Positions 7,846-15,742 are shown, counted from the stretch's first letter. The stretch is 31,534 nt of DNA from an uncultured Phascolarctobacterium sp. (GCA_937901335.1 CALCHC010000139.1:1-31534); one strand, 5' to 3'. The notes: a model not told the origin generated them from the letters alone. A program made the numbers and translations.

Positions 7846-7920
7846 TATAACTCCCTCCGTAAAATTACATACTTAGTCTATTATAATATTATACGATATT
7901 ATGAACTGACTTGTATATTA

Positions 7921-7955
7921 AAAAAATAAAACCCGATAAAAATTTATCGGGTTTT
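7921..7955 (-). terminator. Terminator after jag
   Basis: A 13-bp stem (7928-7940 with 7943-7955) around CCCGATAAA, flanked by A-rich sequence on the left, gives a stem plus T tract when read on the minus strand. It starts 6 bp past the jag stop and separates the rpmH-to-jag unit from the mnmE operon. Confidence 0.8.
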
Positions 7956-7960
7956 GATGA

Positions 7961-8746
7961 TTATTTTTTCAGTTCGATTACTACATGACGGTACGGTTCG
8001 TCACCTTCACTCAAGGTGGTTACGCGACGGTCATTTTGCAATGCCATGTGAATGATTTTGCGTTCATGGGGATTCATGGGTTCCAATGCAACGCGTTCAC
8101 CACTGCGTTTAACTTTGTCAGCCAAACGATAAGCCAAACGGTTCAAGGTTTCAATGCGGCGGTCGCGATAATCTTCAACATCGATGATTACGCGTACACG
8201 ATCTGCACTGTTTTTGTTAGCAACCAAGTTGGTCAAGTATTGGAGAGAATCCAAGGTTTGACCATGTTTGCCAATCAAGATACCCATATCAGCGCCGTGA
8301 AGTTTAAAGGTTACGGAACCATCGTTTTTGTTAACGAATTTTTCCATAACAACTTCAATTTTCATTGCGTGGAATACTTTTTGCAAGAATTCTCTTGCTT
8401 TAGCAACAGCTTCGTCATTTACAACGAATTTTTTAGGCTCACGAGCTGCACGTTCTTCGGTAACAGCAGGAGCTTCTTCTTTTTCTTCTTTAGCTTCAGT
8501 TTCAACTACAGTTTCTACTACGGGAGCTGCTTCTTCTACTACGGTTTCTACCACAGTTTCTTCTACAACAACTTCTTTAGCAGTCACACGAACTTTAGCA
8601 TCTTTACCAAAAAAGCCGAACAAGCCTTTTTTGCCTTCTTCGAGAACTTCGATTACAGCTTCTTCAGCGGTAATGTTTAATTCTTTCAGAGCAGCAGCAA
8701 CAGCTTCTTCAACAGTTTTTGCAGTCTTTTCTACAAAAGCCATCAT
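7961..8746 (-). CDS. khpB: RNA-binding protein KhpB (Jag/EloR), Jag-N + KH + R3H
   Basis: 261 residues. An RNA-binding regulator that in Gram-positive relatives partners KhpA and affects cell elongation. The Jag-N domain (about 1-57, with KKGLFGFFGK) is followed by a Val/Glu-rich low-complexity linker (59-105), a KH domain with the GKHG loop at 159-162, and an R3H domain with R229-x3-H233 in NPHERKIIH. The linker is built from near-repeats of a VVETV/VEE unit. Two adjacent ATG codons follow AGGAG; either could be used. It lies 17 bp after yidC, its usual neighbour. Confidence 0.95.
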   Translation of the reverse strand: MMAFVEKTAKTVEEAVAAALKELNITAEEAVIEVLEEGKKGLFGFFGKDAKVRVTAKEVVVEETVVETVVEEAAPVVETVVETEAKEEKEEAPAVTEERAAREPKKFVVNDEAVAKAREFLQKVFHAMKIEVVMEKFVNKNDGSVTFKLHGADMGILIGKHGQTLDSLQYLTNLVANKNSADRVRVIIDVEDYRDRRIETLNRLAYRLADKVKRSGERVALEPMNPHERKIIHMALQNDRRVTTLSEGDEPYRHVVIELKK

Positions 8747-8763
8747 AACAACTCCTAAATTTA

Positions 8764-9396
8764 TTATTTAGACGCAGCAGCTTTGTTCATTACAGCTTGC
8801 TGTGCAATTTGCATAATGTTCATTACAACCCAGTAAATAACAAGGCCAGCCGGGAAAGTGAAGCTGATGTAACCAATGAACAAGGGCATGAAGTAGAGCA
8901 TCATTTTACCTTGTGCACCGCCACCTTCAGGCATGGTTTGTTTGGATTGAATAAAAGTAGTCAATGCAGAAAGAATCGGTAAAATGTACCAGGGATCCGG
9001 ATTGGAAATGCTTTCCATCCACAAGAAGTTGGAAGGACCAACATATTGGAAATCGCGGATACCGTAGAAGATACCAATCATAATCGGCATTTGGATAATC
9101 AAAGGCAAGCAACCGGACAAGGGGTTAACGCCTTCAGTTTTATAAAGGTTAGCCAATTCTAAGTTCAAACGTTGTTTATCGTCTTTGTACTTAGCTTGGA
9201 TTTCTTTCATTTTCGGCTGAATTTTATTCATAGCCTTCATGGATTCGATTTGTTTTTTAGTAATGGGGTACAAAGCAATTTTGATGATAACGGTCATCAG
9301 GATAATTGCAATACCATAGCTGGGCATACCCAAAGTTTCAGTAACGCCATACATAAAAGTAAGCGCTTGTTGAACGAGATTGCTGAGGAAGTCCAT
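8764..9396 (-). CDS. yidC: Membrane protein insertase YidC/Oxa1 (short Gram-positive type)
   Basis: 210 residues with five predicted membrane helices and none of the large periplasmic domain of Proteobacterial YidC. It inserts membrane proteins with or without Sec. The helix 2 region shows TKKQIESMKAMNKIQPKMKEIQ, followed by a cytoplasmic hairpin (KYKDDKQRLNLELANLYK) and NPLSGCLPLIIQMPI, all family hallmarks. No lipobox cysteine is present near the N-terminus, unlike Bacillus SpoIIIJ. AAGGAG precedes the ATG. It sits between yidD and jag. Confidence 0.96.
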   Translation of the reverse strand: MDFLSNLVQQALTFMYGVTETLGMPSYGIAIILMTVIIKIALYPITKKQIESMKAMNKIQPKMKEIQAKYKDDKQRLNLELANLYKTEGVNPLSGCLPLIIQMPIMIGIFYGIRDFQYVGPSNFLWMESISNPDPWYILPILSALTTFIQSKQTMPEGGGAQGKMMLYFMPLFIGYISFTFPAGLVIYWVVMNIMQIAQQAVMNKAAASK

Positions 9397-9449
9397 ATAT
9401 CAATACTCCTTACAAAGAATGTAACTGTCTTTTGCAATTTGAACCTATC

Positions 9450-9659
9450 TTATTCAACAGGATCATAGCCACCGGGATGAAAAGGATGACATTTTGCCAA
9501 GCGTTTAATTGTTAGCCAACTACCTTTTAAAGCACCTTTCTTTTGCAGTGCTTCAATGGCATAAGCTGAACAAGTAGGATAAAACCTACATTTTGGACCA
9601 AACATCGGTGAAATAAATAACTGATAAAATCTGACGAAAAGAATCAGAATTTTTGCCAT
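9450..9659 (-). CDS. yidD: Membrane protein insertion efficiency factor YidD
   Basis: 69 residues. The family helps YidC-dependent insertion. Signature blocks are visible in order: FVRFYQLFISP, CRFYPTCSAYA with its two cysteines, and KCHPFHPGGYDPV at the C-terminus. It lies 13 bp after rnpA and 53 bp before yidC in one transcription direction. Confidence 0.96.
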   Translation of the reverse strand: MAKILILFVRFYQLFISPMFGPKCRFYPTCSAYAIEALQKKGALKGSWLTIKRLAKCHPFHPGGYDPVE

Positions 9660-9672
9660 TTAATTTACATCC

Positions 9673-10032
9673 TTACTCTTGTAACAGTGCTGCTCTCTTA
9701 GCAAGTCTTAAAAAAACACGCTCATAAGTCTTTAAATCAGCCTTCGCCAATTTGCGGCGAGCTACCCAAACAATATGATATCCTTTTTTAAGCCTCATCT
9801 TATGCATTCTAAAAACTTCGCGCATAAGACGCTTCATACGATTGCGTACAACGGCACATCCTAATTTCTTGCCAACTGCCATACCTATTTTTACATCATC
9901 CTGTTGACCAGTCAAAATGTAAAAAACAGACATACCGTCAACAACGGAACGTCCCTTATTATACACAACTTGAAAACTCTTTTTCGATTTTAAACGATTA
10001 ATCTTTTTGAATGAATAAAGCTTTTTCTGCAT
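9673..10032 (-). CDS. rnpA: Ribonuclease P protein component RnpA
   Basis: 119 residues. The protein subunit of RNase P, which trims tRNA 5' ends together with the RNA rnpB (not seen here). The RNR motif VVRNRMKRLMREVFR (about 81-95) and the basic N-terminus KKINRLKSKKSFQVVYNKG are diagnostic. The ribosome site is weak (AGGT). A terminator-like hairpin separates it from rpmH, so its level relative to L34 may be set by read-through. Confidence 0.97.
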   Translation of the reverse strand: MQKKLYSFKKINRLKSKKSFQVVYNKGRSVVDGMSVFYILTGQQDDVKIGMAVGKKLGCAVVRNRMKRLMREVFRMHKMRLKKGYHIVWVARRKLAKADLKTYERVFLRLAKRAALLQE

Positions 10033-10053
10033 AAATTAAATACCTGCGCATTG

Positions 10054-10083
10054 AAAAAATAGGCCACTTGCGCGGCCTATTTT
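10054..10083 (-). terminator. Terminator/attenuator between rpmH and rnpA
   Basis: A 10-bp stem AAAATAGGCC (10056-10065 with 10074-10083, loop of eight) followed by T residues on the minus strand, 6 bp past the rpmH stop. As rnpA has no clear promoter of its own here, partial read-through is the likely way rnpA is expressed. Confidence 0.7.
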
Positions 10084-10089
10084 ATAATG

Positions 10090-10224
10090 TTATGCAGACA
10101 ATTTCTTTCTGCCTCTAGCACGTCTTCTTTTGAGAACTTGACGACCGCCCAAAGTTTTCATTCTTTCTCTGAAACCATGGGTTCTTTTTCTTCTAAGATT
10201 GTTAGGTTGAAAAGTACGTTTCAT
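10090..10224 (-). CDS. rpmH: 50S ribosomal protein L34
   Basis: 44 residues, read directly from the minus strand: starts MKRTFQPNNLRRKRTHGFRE and ends GRKKLSA, full family length. GGAGG lies 8 bp before the ATG. First gene of the leftward unit from the origin, with a strong promoter at 10318-10346 and a long leader of about 85 nt. Confidence 0.98.
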   Translation of the reverse strand: MKRTFQPNNLRRKRTHGFRERMKTLGGRQVLKRRRARGRKKLSA

Positions 10225-10317
10225 TAAGTATTCCCTCCTTATCCACCAGAATTTTTATCAAATTCTATGAAAATGAATTGATAGCCGTATATACACACGT
10301 AAATACATTACTGAATT

Positions 10318-10346
10318 ATTATATGTGAAAACATTTTCCTCGTCAA
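10318..10346 (-). promoter_or_regulatory. rpmH promoter
   Basis: Minus-strand TTGACG (10341-10346), a 17-bp spacer and TATAAT (10318-10323). It faces away from dnaA and would start the rpmH-rnpA-yidD-yidC-jag transcript. Between it and the dnaA promoter (10347-10449) I see only AT-rich sequence. Confidence 0.75.
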
Positions 10347-10449
10347 GTAGAAAACTTCCCAAAAACCACGCATTTAAGCCAAAAAAATGACAAAATAGAA
10401 CAAAATTACGGAAAATAAAAGCTAAGCGGTAAAAAAATTTCGCAATGAT

Positions 10450-10478
10450 TTGCGAAGTTATCCACAGTCTGATAAAAT
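10450..10478 (+). promoter_or_regulatory. dnaA promoter with a DnaA box in its spacer
   Basis: TTGCGA (10450-10455), 17 bp, TAAAAT (10473-10478). The perfect DnaA box TTATCCACA (10458-10466) lies wholly inside the spacer, so bound DnaA would block RNA polymerase: simple autorepression. A perfect 7-bp inverted repeat TTCGCAA (10439-10445 with 10450-10456) overlaps the -35. Confidence 0.65.
10458..10466 (+). promoter_or_regulatory. DnaA box upstream of dnaA
   Basis: TTATCCACA, exact match to the TTATNCACA consensus. With the cluster behind dnaA it makes the origin bipartite, although only this one perfect box is seen on the upstream side; ATATACACA at 10289-10297 is a one-mismatch candidate. 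Confidence 0.85.
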
Positions 10479-10523
10479 AAGAGTGGTGTATTTTCTCTAA
10501 AAATAATTACAAAAACAATTCCG

Positions 10524-10576
10524 CGGCAGTGCAAATTCTTTAGAATCACTTGCGCCAAACTGCCGATTTTTTATTT
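10524..10576 (+). terminator. Terminator-like hairpin (possible attenuator) in the dnaA leader
   Basis: CGGCAGT (10524-10530) pairs with ACTGCCG (10559-10565); inside, GCAA pairs with TTGC (10531-10534 with 10550-10553) and ATTC with GAAT (10535-10538 with 10543-10546). An ATTTTTTATTT tract follows. It lies between the dnaA promoter and the ribosome site at 10585-10592, so it must be read through to express dnaA. Confidence 0.6.
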
Positions 10577-10599
10577 AAAATTTTAGGAAAGGAAATGAA

Positions 10600-11970
10600 A
10601 TGATGAAAACTTACGATTTAGCAGAAGTTTGGATTAGATTCACCGAAAAATTCAGCGAATCTGCCAGCGCACAAGTTATGGATACTTGGATCAACCCCAT
10701 CATGCCCTTAGAAGTGACTGATGAATATTGTAAAGTTGCCGTAAAAAACTCTTTCTTTAAGAGATTCATAGAAGAAAAATATTCTAAAACCATCGAAAGT
10801 ATTCTCTCTTCCATTATGGAAAAGAACATTAGATTAATTATAGAAGCACCGGAACAAGCAGAAGAACAACAAACCATTCCGGCAATCAAAGTTGCAGACG
10901 AACCTATCAAGCCTTTATTTAATGTAGAAAAAGAAGAAGAAGCTGCAGAAAGTAACTTGAATCCCAAATACGTTTTTGAAAATTACGTTATGGGTAATTC
11001 TAACCGTTTTGCTTACGCTGCTGCCCAAGCTGTAGCAAATAATCCCGCTACTACTTACAATCCCCTCTTTTTATACGGTGGTGTAGGTTTGGGCAAGACT
11101 CACTTGATGCATGCCATTGGTAACCGCATTAAACAAAACGACCCTACCATGAAGGTTCTTTATATTTCCAGTGAAAACTTTACTAACGAAATCATTAACT
11201 CCATCTACAATAAAAATACGGAAGCCTTCCGTAAAAAATACCGTAATATTGACTGCCTTATCATCGACGATATTCAATTCCTCAAAGGTAAGGAACAAAC
11301 TCAGGTAGAATTCTTCCACACCTTTAATGATTTGCGTGATTCCAATAAACAAATCATCATTTCCAGTGATAGACTTCCTAAAGAAATCGAAACTTTGGAA
11401 GATAGAATGCGTAGCCGTTTTGAACAAGGCTTGATTGCAGATATTCAACCGCCTGATTTGGAAACTCGTATTGCAATTTTGCGTCAAAAGGCTGCCAACG
11501 ATAAAATTGAAATGCCTAACGATGTTTTAACCTTACTGGCAACTAGCATTACCAACAACATTCGTGAAATTGAAGGCGTTTACACCAAAATCGTTGCTTA
11601 TTCTTCCTTAATGGATGTACCTGTAACTTTAGAAATCACTAAAAAGATTCTTGATGACATGGGTAACATAGTTCAAGTTAAACAAATTACCTTTGAAAGT
11701 ATTACCCAAGCAGTTGCAGAACATTATCGCATTAAACTTGATGAGCTTTTTAATAAAAAACGTACTCAAAATATTGCGTACCCTCGTCAAGTTGCTATGT
11801 ACTTGTGCCGCGAGCTGGCAGATATGTCCTACCCGCGCATTGGCGAACTGTTCGGAGGCAGAGATCACACCACTGTAATCCACGCTTACGAAAAGATTAG
11901 CAACAAGAGCAAAGAAGACAGCAAATTGCAAAAAGATTTGAATACATTGAAAGAAATGTTGAAACAATAA
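10600..11970 (+). CDS. dnaA: Chromosomal replication initiator protein DnaA
   Basis: 456 residues (or 455 if the second of two adjacent ATGs is used; AGGAAAGG at 10585-10592 fits both). It binds DnaA boxes and melts the origin. Domain I covers about 1-83, an acidic variable linker about 84-118, and the AAA+ domain follows with Walker A GGVGLGKT (160-167) and Walker B IIDD (221-224). The C-terminal helix-turn-helix domain carries the DnaA signature GRDHTTVIHA. Regulation: DnaA box within its promoter and a hairpin in its leader. The origin proper follows immediately. Confidence 0.99.
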   Translation: MMKTYDLAEVWIRFTEKFSESASAQVMDTWINPIMPLEVTDEYCKVAVKNSFFKRFIEEKYSKTIESILSSIMEKNIRLIIEAPEQAEEQQTIPAIKVADEPIKPLFNVEKEEEAAESNLNPKYVFENYVMGNSNRFAYAAAQAVANNPATTYNPLFLYGGVGLGKTHLMHAIGNRIKQNDPTMKVLYISSENFTNEIINSIYNKNTEAFRKKYRNIDCLIIDDIQFLKGKEQTQVEFFHTFNDLRDSNKQIIISSDRLPKEIETLEDRMRSRFEQGLIADIQPPDLETRIAILRQKAANDKIEMPNDVLTLLATSITNNIREIEGVYTKIVAYSSLMDVPVTLEITKKILDDMGNIVQVKQITFESITQAVAEHYRIKLDELFNKKRTQNIAYPRQVAMYLCRELADMSYPRIGELFGGRDHTTVIHAYEKISNKSKEDSKLQKDLNTLKEMLKQ

Positions 11971-11973
11971 AAG

Positions 11974-12150
11974 TTATCCACAAAAACTGTTGATAACTAT
12001 GGTAAAAATTGTGTATAAGTCCACTGAATTATGCAAAGTTTAAAAACTTGTTAGTTGTGTGTATAGAAATTTTGAATTATCAACATGCTTATCTACAAGG
12101 CAAAAACCGCTACAGTTAAGGCTTAAATGACATTTTCCACATTATCAACA
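11974..12150. promoter_or_regulatory. oriC: oriC DnaA-box cluster (dnaA-dnaN gap)
   Basis: Boxes read by eye: TTATCCACA at 11974-11982 (+) and TTATACACA at 12010-12018 (-) are exact consensus. TTATCAACA at 11988-11996 (-), 12077-12085 (+) and 12142-12150 (+), TTATCTACA at 12089-12097 (+), TTTTCCACA at 12133-12141 (+) and CTATACACA at 12058-12066 (-) are one-mismatch forms. The last two on the plus strand abut each other just before the DnaA-trio, as in the basal unwinding system of Bacillus. Confidence 0.92.
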
Positions 12151-12154
12151 TGTA

Positions 12155-12172
12155 TTACTACTATTACGACTA
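12155..12172 (+). promoter_or_regulatory. DnaA-trio array
   Basis: Six consecutive triplets TTA CTA CTA TTA CGA CTA; on the other strand these read 3'-[A/G]AT-5' with one imperfect unit (GCT). It lies 4 bp after the last DnaA box and directly before an AT-rich stretch, exactly the arrangement by which DnaA loads on single-stranded DNA. Confidence 0.75.
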
Positions 12173-12205
12173 TTCTTTTATAAATATATAATAATAGTAA
12201 ATCCC
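12173..12205. other. Probable DNA unwinding element
   Basis: Thirty-three bases that are almost entirely A and T (TTTTATAAATATATAATAA in the middle) between the DnaA-trio and the dnaN ribosome site. This is the expected melting point of the origin. Confidence 0.7.
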
Positions 12206-12224
12206 GAAGGAGGACTGTGTAAAA

Positions 12225-13334
12225 ATGATTTTTACCTGTAATACAAGTACCCTGAATAAAGCAATTCAAACAGTTCAAAGAGCGATTATTTCTAAACCGA
12301 GTACTCCTATTTTTTCCGGCATTCATTTTATTACTAATGAAGATAAATTAGAAATCCAAGCAATGGATTTGAATATGGCAATCTCCTGCACCATTGATGC
12401 AGAAATTAAAGAAGCTGGCGAAATCGTAGTATCTGCTAAACATTTTGCAGAACTGATTCGTAAATTGCCCGGTGAAACCATCACCATTGAAAAAAATACT
12501 ACCAATAAAACTATTAAAGTTAGCTCCGGTAAATCTGAATTCCAACTTTTGTTGATGAACGAAGACGATTATCCGAAATTCCCGGAATTCAATGCAGATA
12601 AAACCATTACTATTGAAGACGAAAAAATCAAAGAACTTATTAAGAAAACCATCTTCTCCTGCTCCACTGACGAAGCAAGACCTCTCTTTACCGGTATTCT
12701 GGTAGAAATCCAAGATGGCAAAATTACCTTTGTTGGTACTAACACTCACCGTTTGGCAATTAAATCCATGGCTCAAGAAGCTAATGAACCTATGAGCATG
12801 ATTATTCCTGCTAAAGTTTTAAGTGAAATTTCTCGTAACTTGACCAGCGAAGTACCGCAACAAGTACAAATTTCCCTTTTGAATAACCAAATCATGATTG
12901 TTATTGATAATGTGGTAATTGTTTCTCGCTTGATTGAAGGTAAATTCCCTGATTATCGCAAAGTTATTCCGCCTAAATTCGCTATTAAAACTACTGTTAA
13001 CATTAAAGAAATGGCAGGCGCAGTAGAACGTGTTGCACTTTTTGCAACTGAAGGCGAATATAGCATTGTAAAAATGAGTGTTGAAAATAGCGAATTGACT
13101 ATTACCTCCAGCAGCCCGGAAGTTGGTACCGGTCGTGAAGTTATCGCTTGCGCAACTGAAGGTGAAAACTTGAATGTTGCTTTCAACTCCAGATATATTC
13201 TTGATATTTTGAAAAACCTTGAATCTGAAGAAGCAGTTTTCTCCATGAACACTGCTTTGAGCCCTGTATGTGTTAAATCTACTGAAGAAGAAGATTATAC
13301 CTACATCGTAACTCCTGTTCGTGTAGTATTCTAA
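12225..13334 (+). CDS. dnaN: DNA polymerase III beta subunit (sliding clamp)
   Basis: 369 residues, three-domain clamp of normal length. It encircles DNA and tethers polymerase III. Recognisable blocks include the N-terminal LNKAIQTVQRAI with TPIFSGI, the middle RPLFTGILVE and TNTHRLA, and the C-terminal TPVRVVF end. GGAGG lies 11 bp upstream. Its leader is the origin itself; no separate strong promoter was found, so it may depend on dnaA transcription through oriC. Confidence 0.98.
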   Translation: MIFTCNTSTLNKAIQTVQRAIISKPSTPIFSGIHFITNEDKLEIQAMDLNMAISCTIDAEIKEAGEIVVSAKHFAELIRKLPGETITIEKNTTNKTIKVSSGKSEFQLLLMNEDDYPKFPEFNADKTITIEDEKIKELIKKTIFSCSTDEARPLFTGILVEIQDGKITFVGTNTHRLAIKSMAQEANEPMSMIIPAKVLSEISRNLTSEVPQQVQISLLNNQIMIVIDNVVIVSRLIEGKFPDYRKVIPPKFAIKTTVNIKEMAGAVERVALFATEGEYSIVKMSVENSELTITSSSPEVGTGREVIACATEGENLNVAFNSRYILDILKNLESEEAVFSMNTALSPVCVKSTEEEDYTYIVTPVRVVF

Positions 13335-13344
13335 GAGGTGCATT

Positions 13345-13566
13345 ATGCAAAAAGCTGAAGTTGTAATCGATACTGAATATATTGCTATGGATAAGCTTTT
13401 GAAATTCTCCGGTCTTGCAGATACCGGTGGACAAGCTTTCATGATGATTGAAGAAGGCATCGTTTCCTTGAACGGTGTTCCTGTTCACGAAAAACGTAAA
13501 AAAGTACGTCCTGGTGACGTGGTAAATATTGACGATCAAGTAGAACTGATTATTGTAACCGAATAA
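13345..13566 (+). CDS. rlbA: S4-domain RNA-binding protein RlbA (YaaA)
   Basis: 73 residues consisting of one S4 domain: MDKLLKFSGLADTGGQAFMMIEEGIVSLNGV followed by KKVRPGD. In Bacillus the orthologue sits at the same place and is linked to ribosome large-subunit assembly. It begins 10 bp after dnaN with AGAGGTG as ribosome site, and recF starts one base after its stop. Confidence 0.93.
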   Translation: MQKAEVVIDTEYIAMDKLLKFSGLADTGGQAFMMIEEGIVSLNGVPVHEKRKKVRPGDVVNIDDQVELIIVTE

Positions 13567-13567
13567 G

Positions 13568-14695
13568 ATGAAAATCAATAAAATCTACGCTGTAAATTTT
13601 CGTAATTACAGCTCCTGCAATTTAGATTTTTCTTCCATGATTAATGTTTTCTACGGGCAAAACGCTCAAGGCAAAACTAATATCTTGGAAGCAATCTTTT
13701 ACAGCTCCTTTGGTATGAGTCATCGTACTTTTACGGAAGATGATTTACTAAAAATTAGCTGCAAAGAAATGGCAGTTGGTGTTGAATACGAAAGTTTCAG
13801 CGGTGTGCATGATATCAAAATAAAAAAATATCAGCAGTTAGGACGTAATAAGAAAGAAATTTTCTTAGACGGTACTAAGGTTAGACCTAAAGAGCATTAC
13901 GGTTCTTTGAACGTAGTAATGTTTTCACCGGAAGATTTGCAATTGGTAAAAGGTGAACCAAGCTTAAGACGTCGTTTCTTTGATATGCAAATTGCTCAAA
14001 CAGACCCTATTTATTACGATTTACTCGTTAAATATAATAGAGTGCTGCAGCAACGCAATAAATTATTGAAGGAAATTCGTGATAATGGTAGTACGCCCCA
14101 GCAATTAGAACCTTGGAATAAAGAGTTCATTGTGCTTGCTACTGCCATTGCCAAAAAGCGTCAGCTTGCTTTAGAAAAACTGCAAGCCATTGCCGGAGAA
14201 ATTTACGCTTCCATTACGGGAAATAAAGAGACTTTAACCATTAAGTATGAGCTAAAGGCTAATAATGGCGAGCTTCTTTATCCTGAAAGTGATTTTTCTG
14301 CTTGGGAAATGTTTTATACCAATAAACTTAAAGAGCGTGAACGCATTGATATTTTGCGTGGTAATACAGGCATTGGCCCCCATCGCGACGATATCGTCCT
14401 GCTTTTGAATGATATGTCCTTGAAGTCCTTTGGCAGTCAAGGTCAACAACGCAGTGGTGCGTTAGCATTGAAGCTTTCCCAATTGGAATATGTGCGTCGA
14501 GAAATTGGCGAGTTCCCCGTACTTTTATTAGATGACGTAATGAGTGAACTTGATAATAATAGACGTGCTCAATTATTACTTTTCATTGATGGCAGGGTGC
14601 AAACCTTTATTACTGTTAATGATAGGGAACTTATTCCTGAACTGGCAGGTAATGCTTATTTTGAAATTATGCAAGGGTCTGTAAGAAAGGCTTAA
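13568..14695 (+). CDS. recF: DNA replication and repair protein RecF
   Basis: 375 residues. An SMC-like ATPase that helps load RecA at gaps. Walker A GQNAQGKT lies at 30-37, the signature motif GSQGQQRSGALALKL near 290 and Walker B LLLDDVMSELD near 320. It starts one base after rlbA and ends 2 bp before the DciA-like gene, so this is a tightly coupled operon. Confidence 0.98.
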   Translation: MKINKIYAVNFRNYSSCNLDFSSMINVFYGQNAQGKTNILEAIFYSSFGMSHRTFTEDDLLKISCKEMAVGVEYESFSGVHDIKIKKYQQLGRNKKEIFLDGTKVRPKEHYGSLNVVMFSPEDLQLVKGEPSLRRRFFDMQIAQTDPIYYDLLVKYNRVLQQRNKLLKEIRDNGSTPQQLEPWNKEFIVLATAIAKKRQLALEKLQAIAGEIYASITGNKETLTIKYELKANNGELLYPESDFSAWEMFYTNKLKERERIDILRGNTGIGPHRDDIVLLLNDMSLKSFGSQGQQRSGALALKLSQLEYVRREIGEFPVLLLDDVMSELDNNRRAQLLLFIDGRVQTFITVNDRELIPELAGNAYFEIMQGSVRKA

Positions 14696-14697
14696 AT

Positions 14698-15504
14698 ATG
14701 CACAAACAATTTGATAAACCTGACAAAATTATAAAGAATTTGTTTACTTCAGGTTTTGTTCTTCGAGATAAAGAAGGTAGAAGTACAGGTAGACAAGTTA
14801 GATTCCCCGGTGCACAGGAAAAGTTTGCAGAATATCTGTTAACTCAAAACTGGCAGGAAATTTGCGGGGCACATTTAGCTAAGAATTGTTGTGTACATAA
14901 AATTAAAGGTGATGCTTTAACCATCAGAACAGCAAGCTCCATGCTAGCCAACGAGCTTTTCATGATGAAGGAGCTGTTCCTGAAAAAAATAAATGCCTGC
15001 CTTGATGGCAAGCTGGTTATAAAAAAATTAAACTTTCAAGCTGGTAGTAATATTATCCAATACAGTAAGGATGAAGAAAAAGTTTCAGAAGAGACTGTAG
15101 TGGAGCCTACTAAATATACTAAACCTTGTTTAAAATGTGGTGTAATCGTCCAATCAGATAATAATTTATGTGATGTGTGTGCTCGTGAAGAAAAAAATCT
15201 TTTAATGAGTAAGATTGCGGAACTTTTAAACGTACAGCCTTGGATGAAGTACGAAGAATGTTCTAAGTACTTTAGATGTGATAGAATTCTTTTCAATAGA
15301 GTTAAAGATAGTTTAAAAAACACTTATTTTGAAAGAGTACGCTTAAACAGTGCTGATGAAAAGGATTGTTTAATGGCAGTAATGTTTTTGACAGGCAAAG
15401 AGCCTGGCGAAATAGACGAAAAAATTTATGAGAATGGGTTAGCTCATTTACGGAGGAAGCAAAGTGTATTTACACCTGGGATCAGATTGCATGGTAAAAA
15501 ATAG
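14698..15504 (+). CDS. DUF721 (DciA-like) protein with a CxxC zinc-ribbon-like insert
   Basis: 268 residues. The N-terminal half (about 40-115) fits DUF721: WQEICGAHLAKN, the LTIRTASSMLANEL stretch and LNFQAG. DciA, the DUF721 type protein, is a DnaB helicase loader in many bacteria, and DUF721 genes often stand after recF. Beyond the domain are four cysteines arranged as CLKCG (144, 147) and CDVC (158, 161), a probable zinc ribbon, then about 105 residues with no family I recognise. It is much longer than the single-domain members found in many Bacillota. The last 41 bases overlap remB. Confidence 0.7.
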   Translation: MHKQFDKPDKIIKNLFTSGFVLRDKEGRSTGRQVRFPGAQEKFAEYLLTQNWQEICGAHLAKNCCVHKIKGDALTIRTASSMLANELFMMKELFLKKINACLDGKLVIKKLNFQAGSNIIQYSKDEEKVSEETVVEPTKYTKPCLKCGVIVQSDNNLCDVCAREEKNLLMSKIAELLNVQPWMKYEECSKYFRCDRILFNRVKDSLKNTYFERVRLNSADEKDCLMAVMFLTGKEPGEIDEKIYENGLAHLRRKQSVFTPGIRLHGKK

Positions 15505-15733
15505 TGAGATTATCGCAATCTTTAATTTGCGTGACCCACAATCTGAAATTTACAAAGACTATGTAGAAAAATATAGAGATAGATATAAAATTGTTGATTT
15601 ATCTGAGGGTGAAGGCTGTTCCAGCTGTATTTTGACCGAAGATACCATTTATTTATCAGCAATTTCTGCGTTGACATTAAAGAAGCGTGTGGAAGAAGAC
15701 TTCCTCGCTGATTCTGTTTATAGTAATTTTTAG
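15464..15733 (+). CDS. remB: Extracellular matrix regulator RemB-like (DUF370)
   Basis: 89 residues starting MYLHLGSD, the standard DUF370 N-terminus; ISALTLKKRVEED near the end is also typical. In Bacillus the equivalent gene (yaaB) lies between recF and gyrB, the same place as here, and RemA/RemB act on matrix gene expression. The start is a GTG inside the preceding gene, with GGAGG 7 bp upstream (15452-15456), so it overlaps that gene by 41 bases. The middle contains EGCSSCIL, a CxxC not usual in the family. Confidence 0.85.
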   Translation: MYLHLGSDCMVKNSEIIAIFNLRDPQSEIYKDYVEKYRDRYKIVDLSEGEGCSSCILTEDTIYLSAISALTLKKRVEEDFLADSVYSNF

Positions 15734-15742
15734 GAGGTACCC

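Noticed and set aside
7861..7920. TATAAT boxes before mnmE as a promoter
   Set aside because: Several -10-like hexamers but none with an acceptable -35 at 16-18 bp; mentioned under mnmE only.
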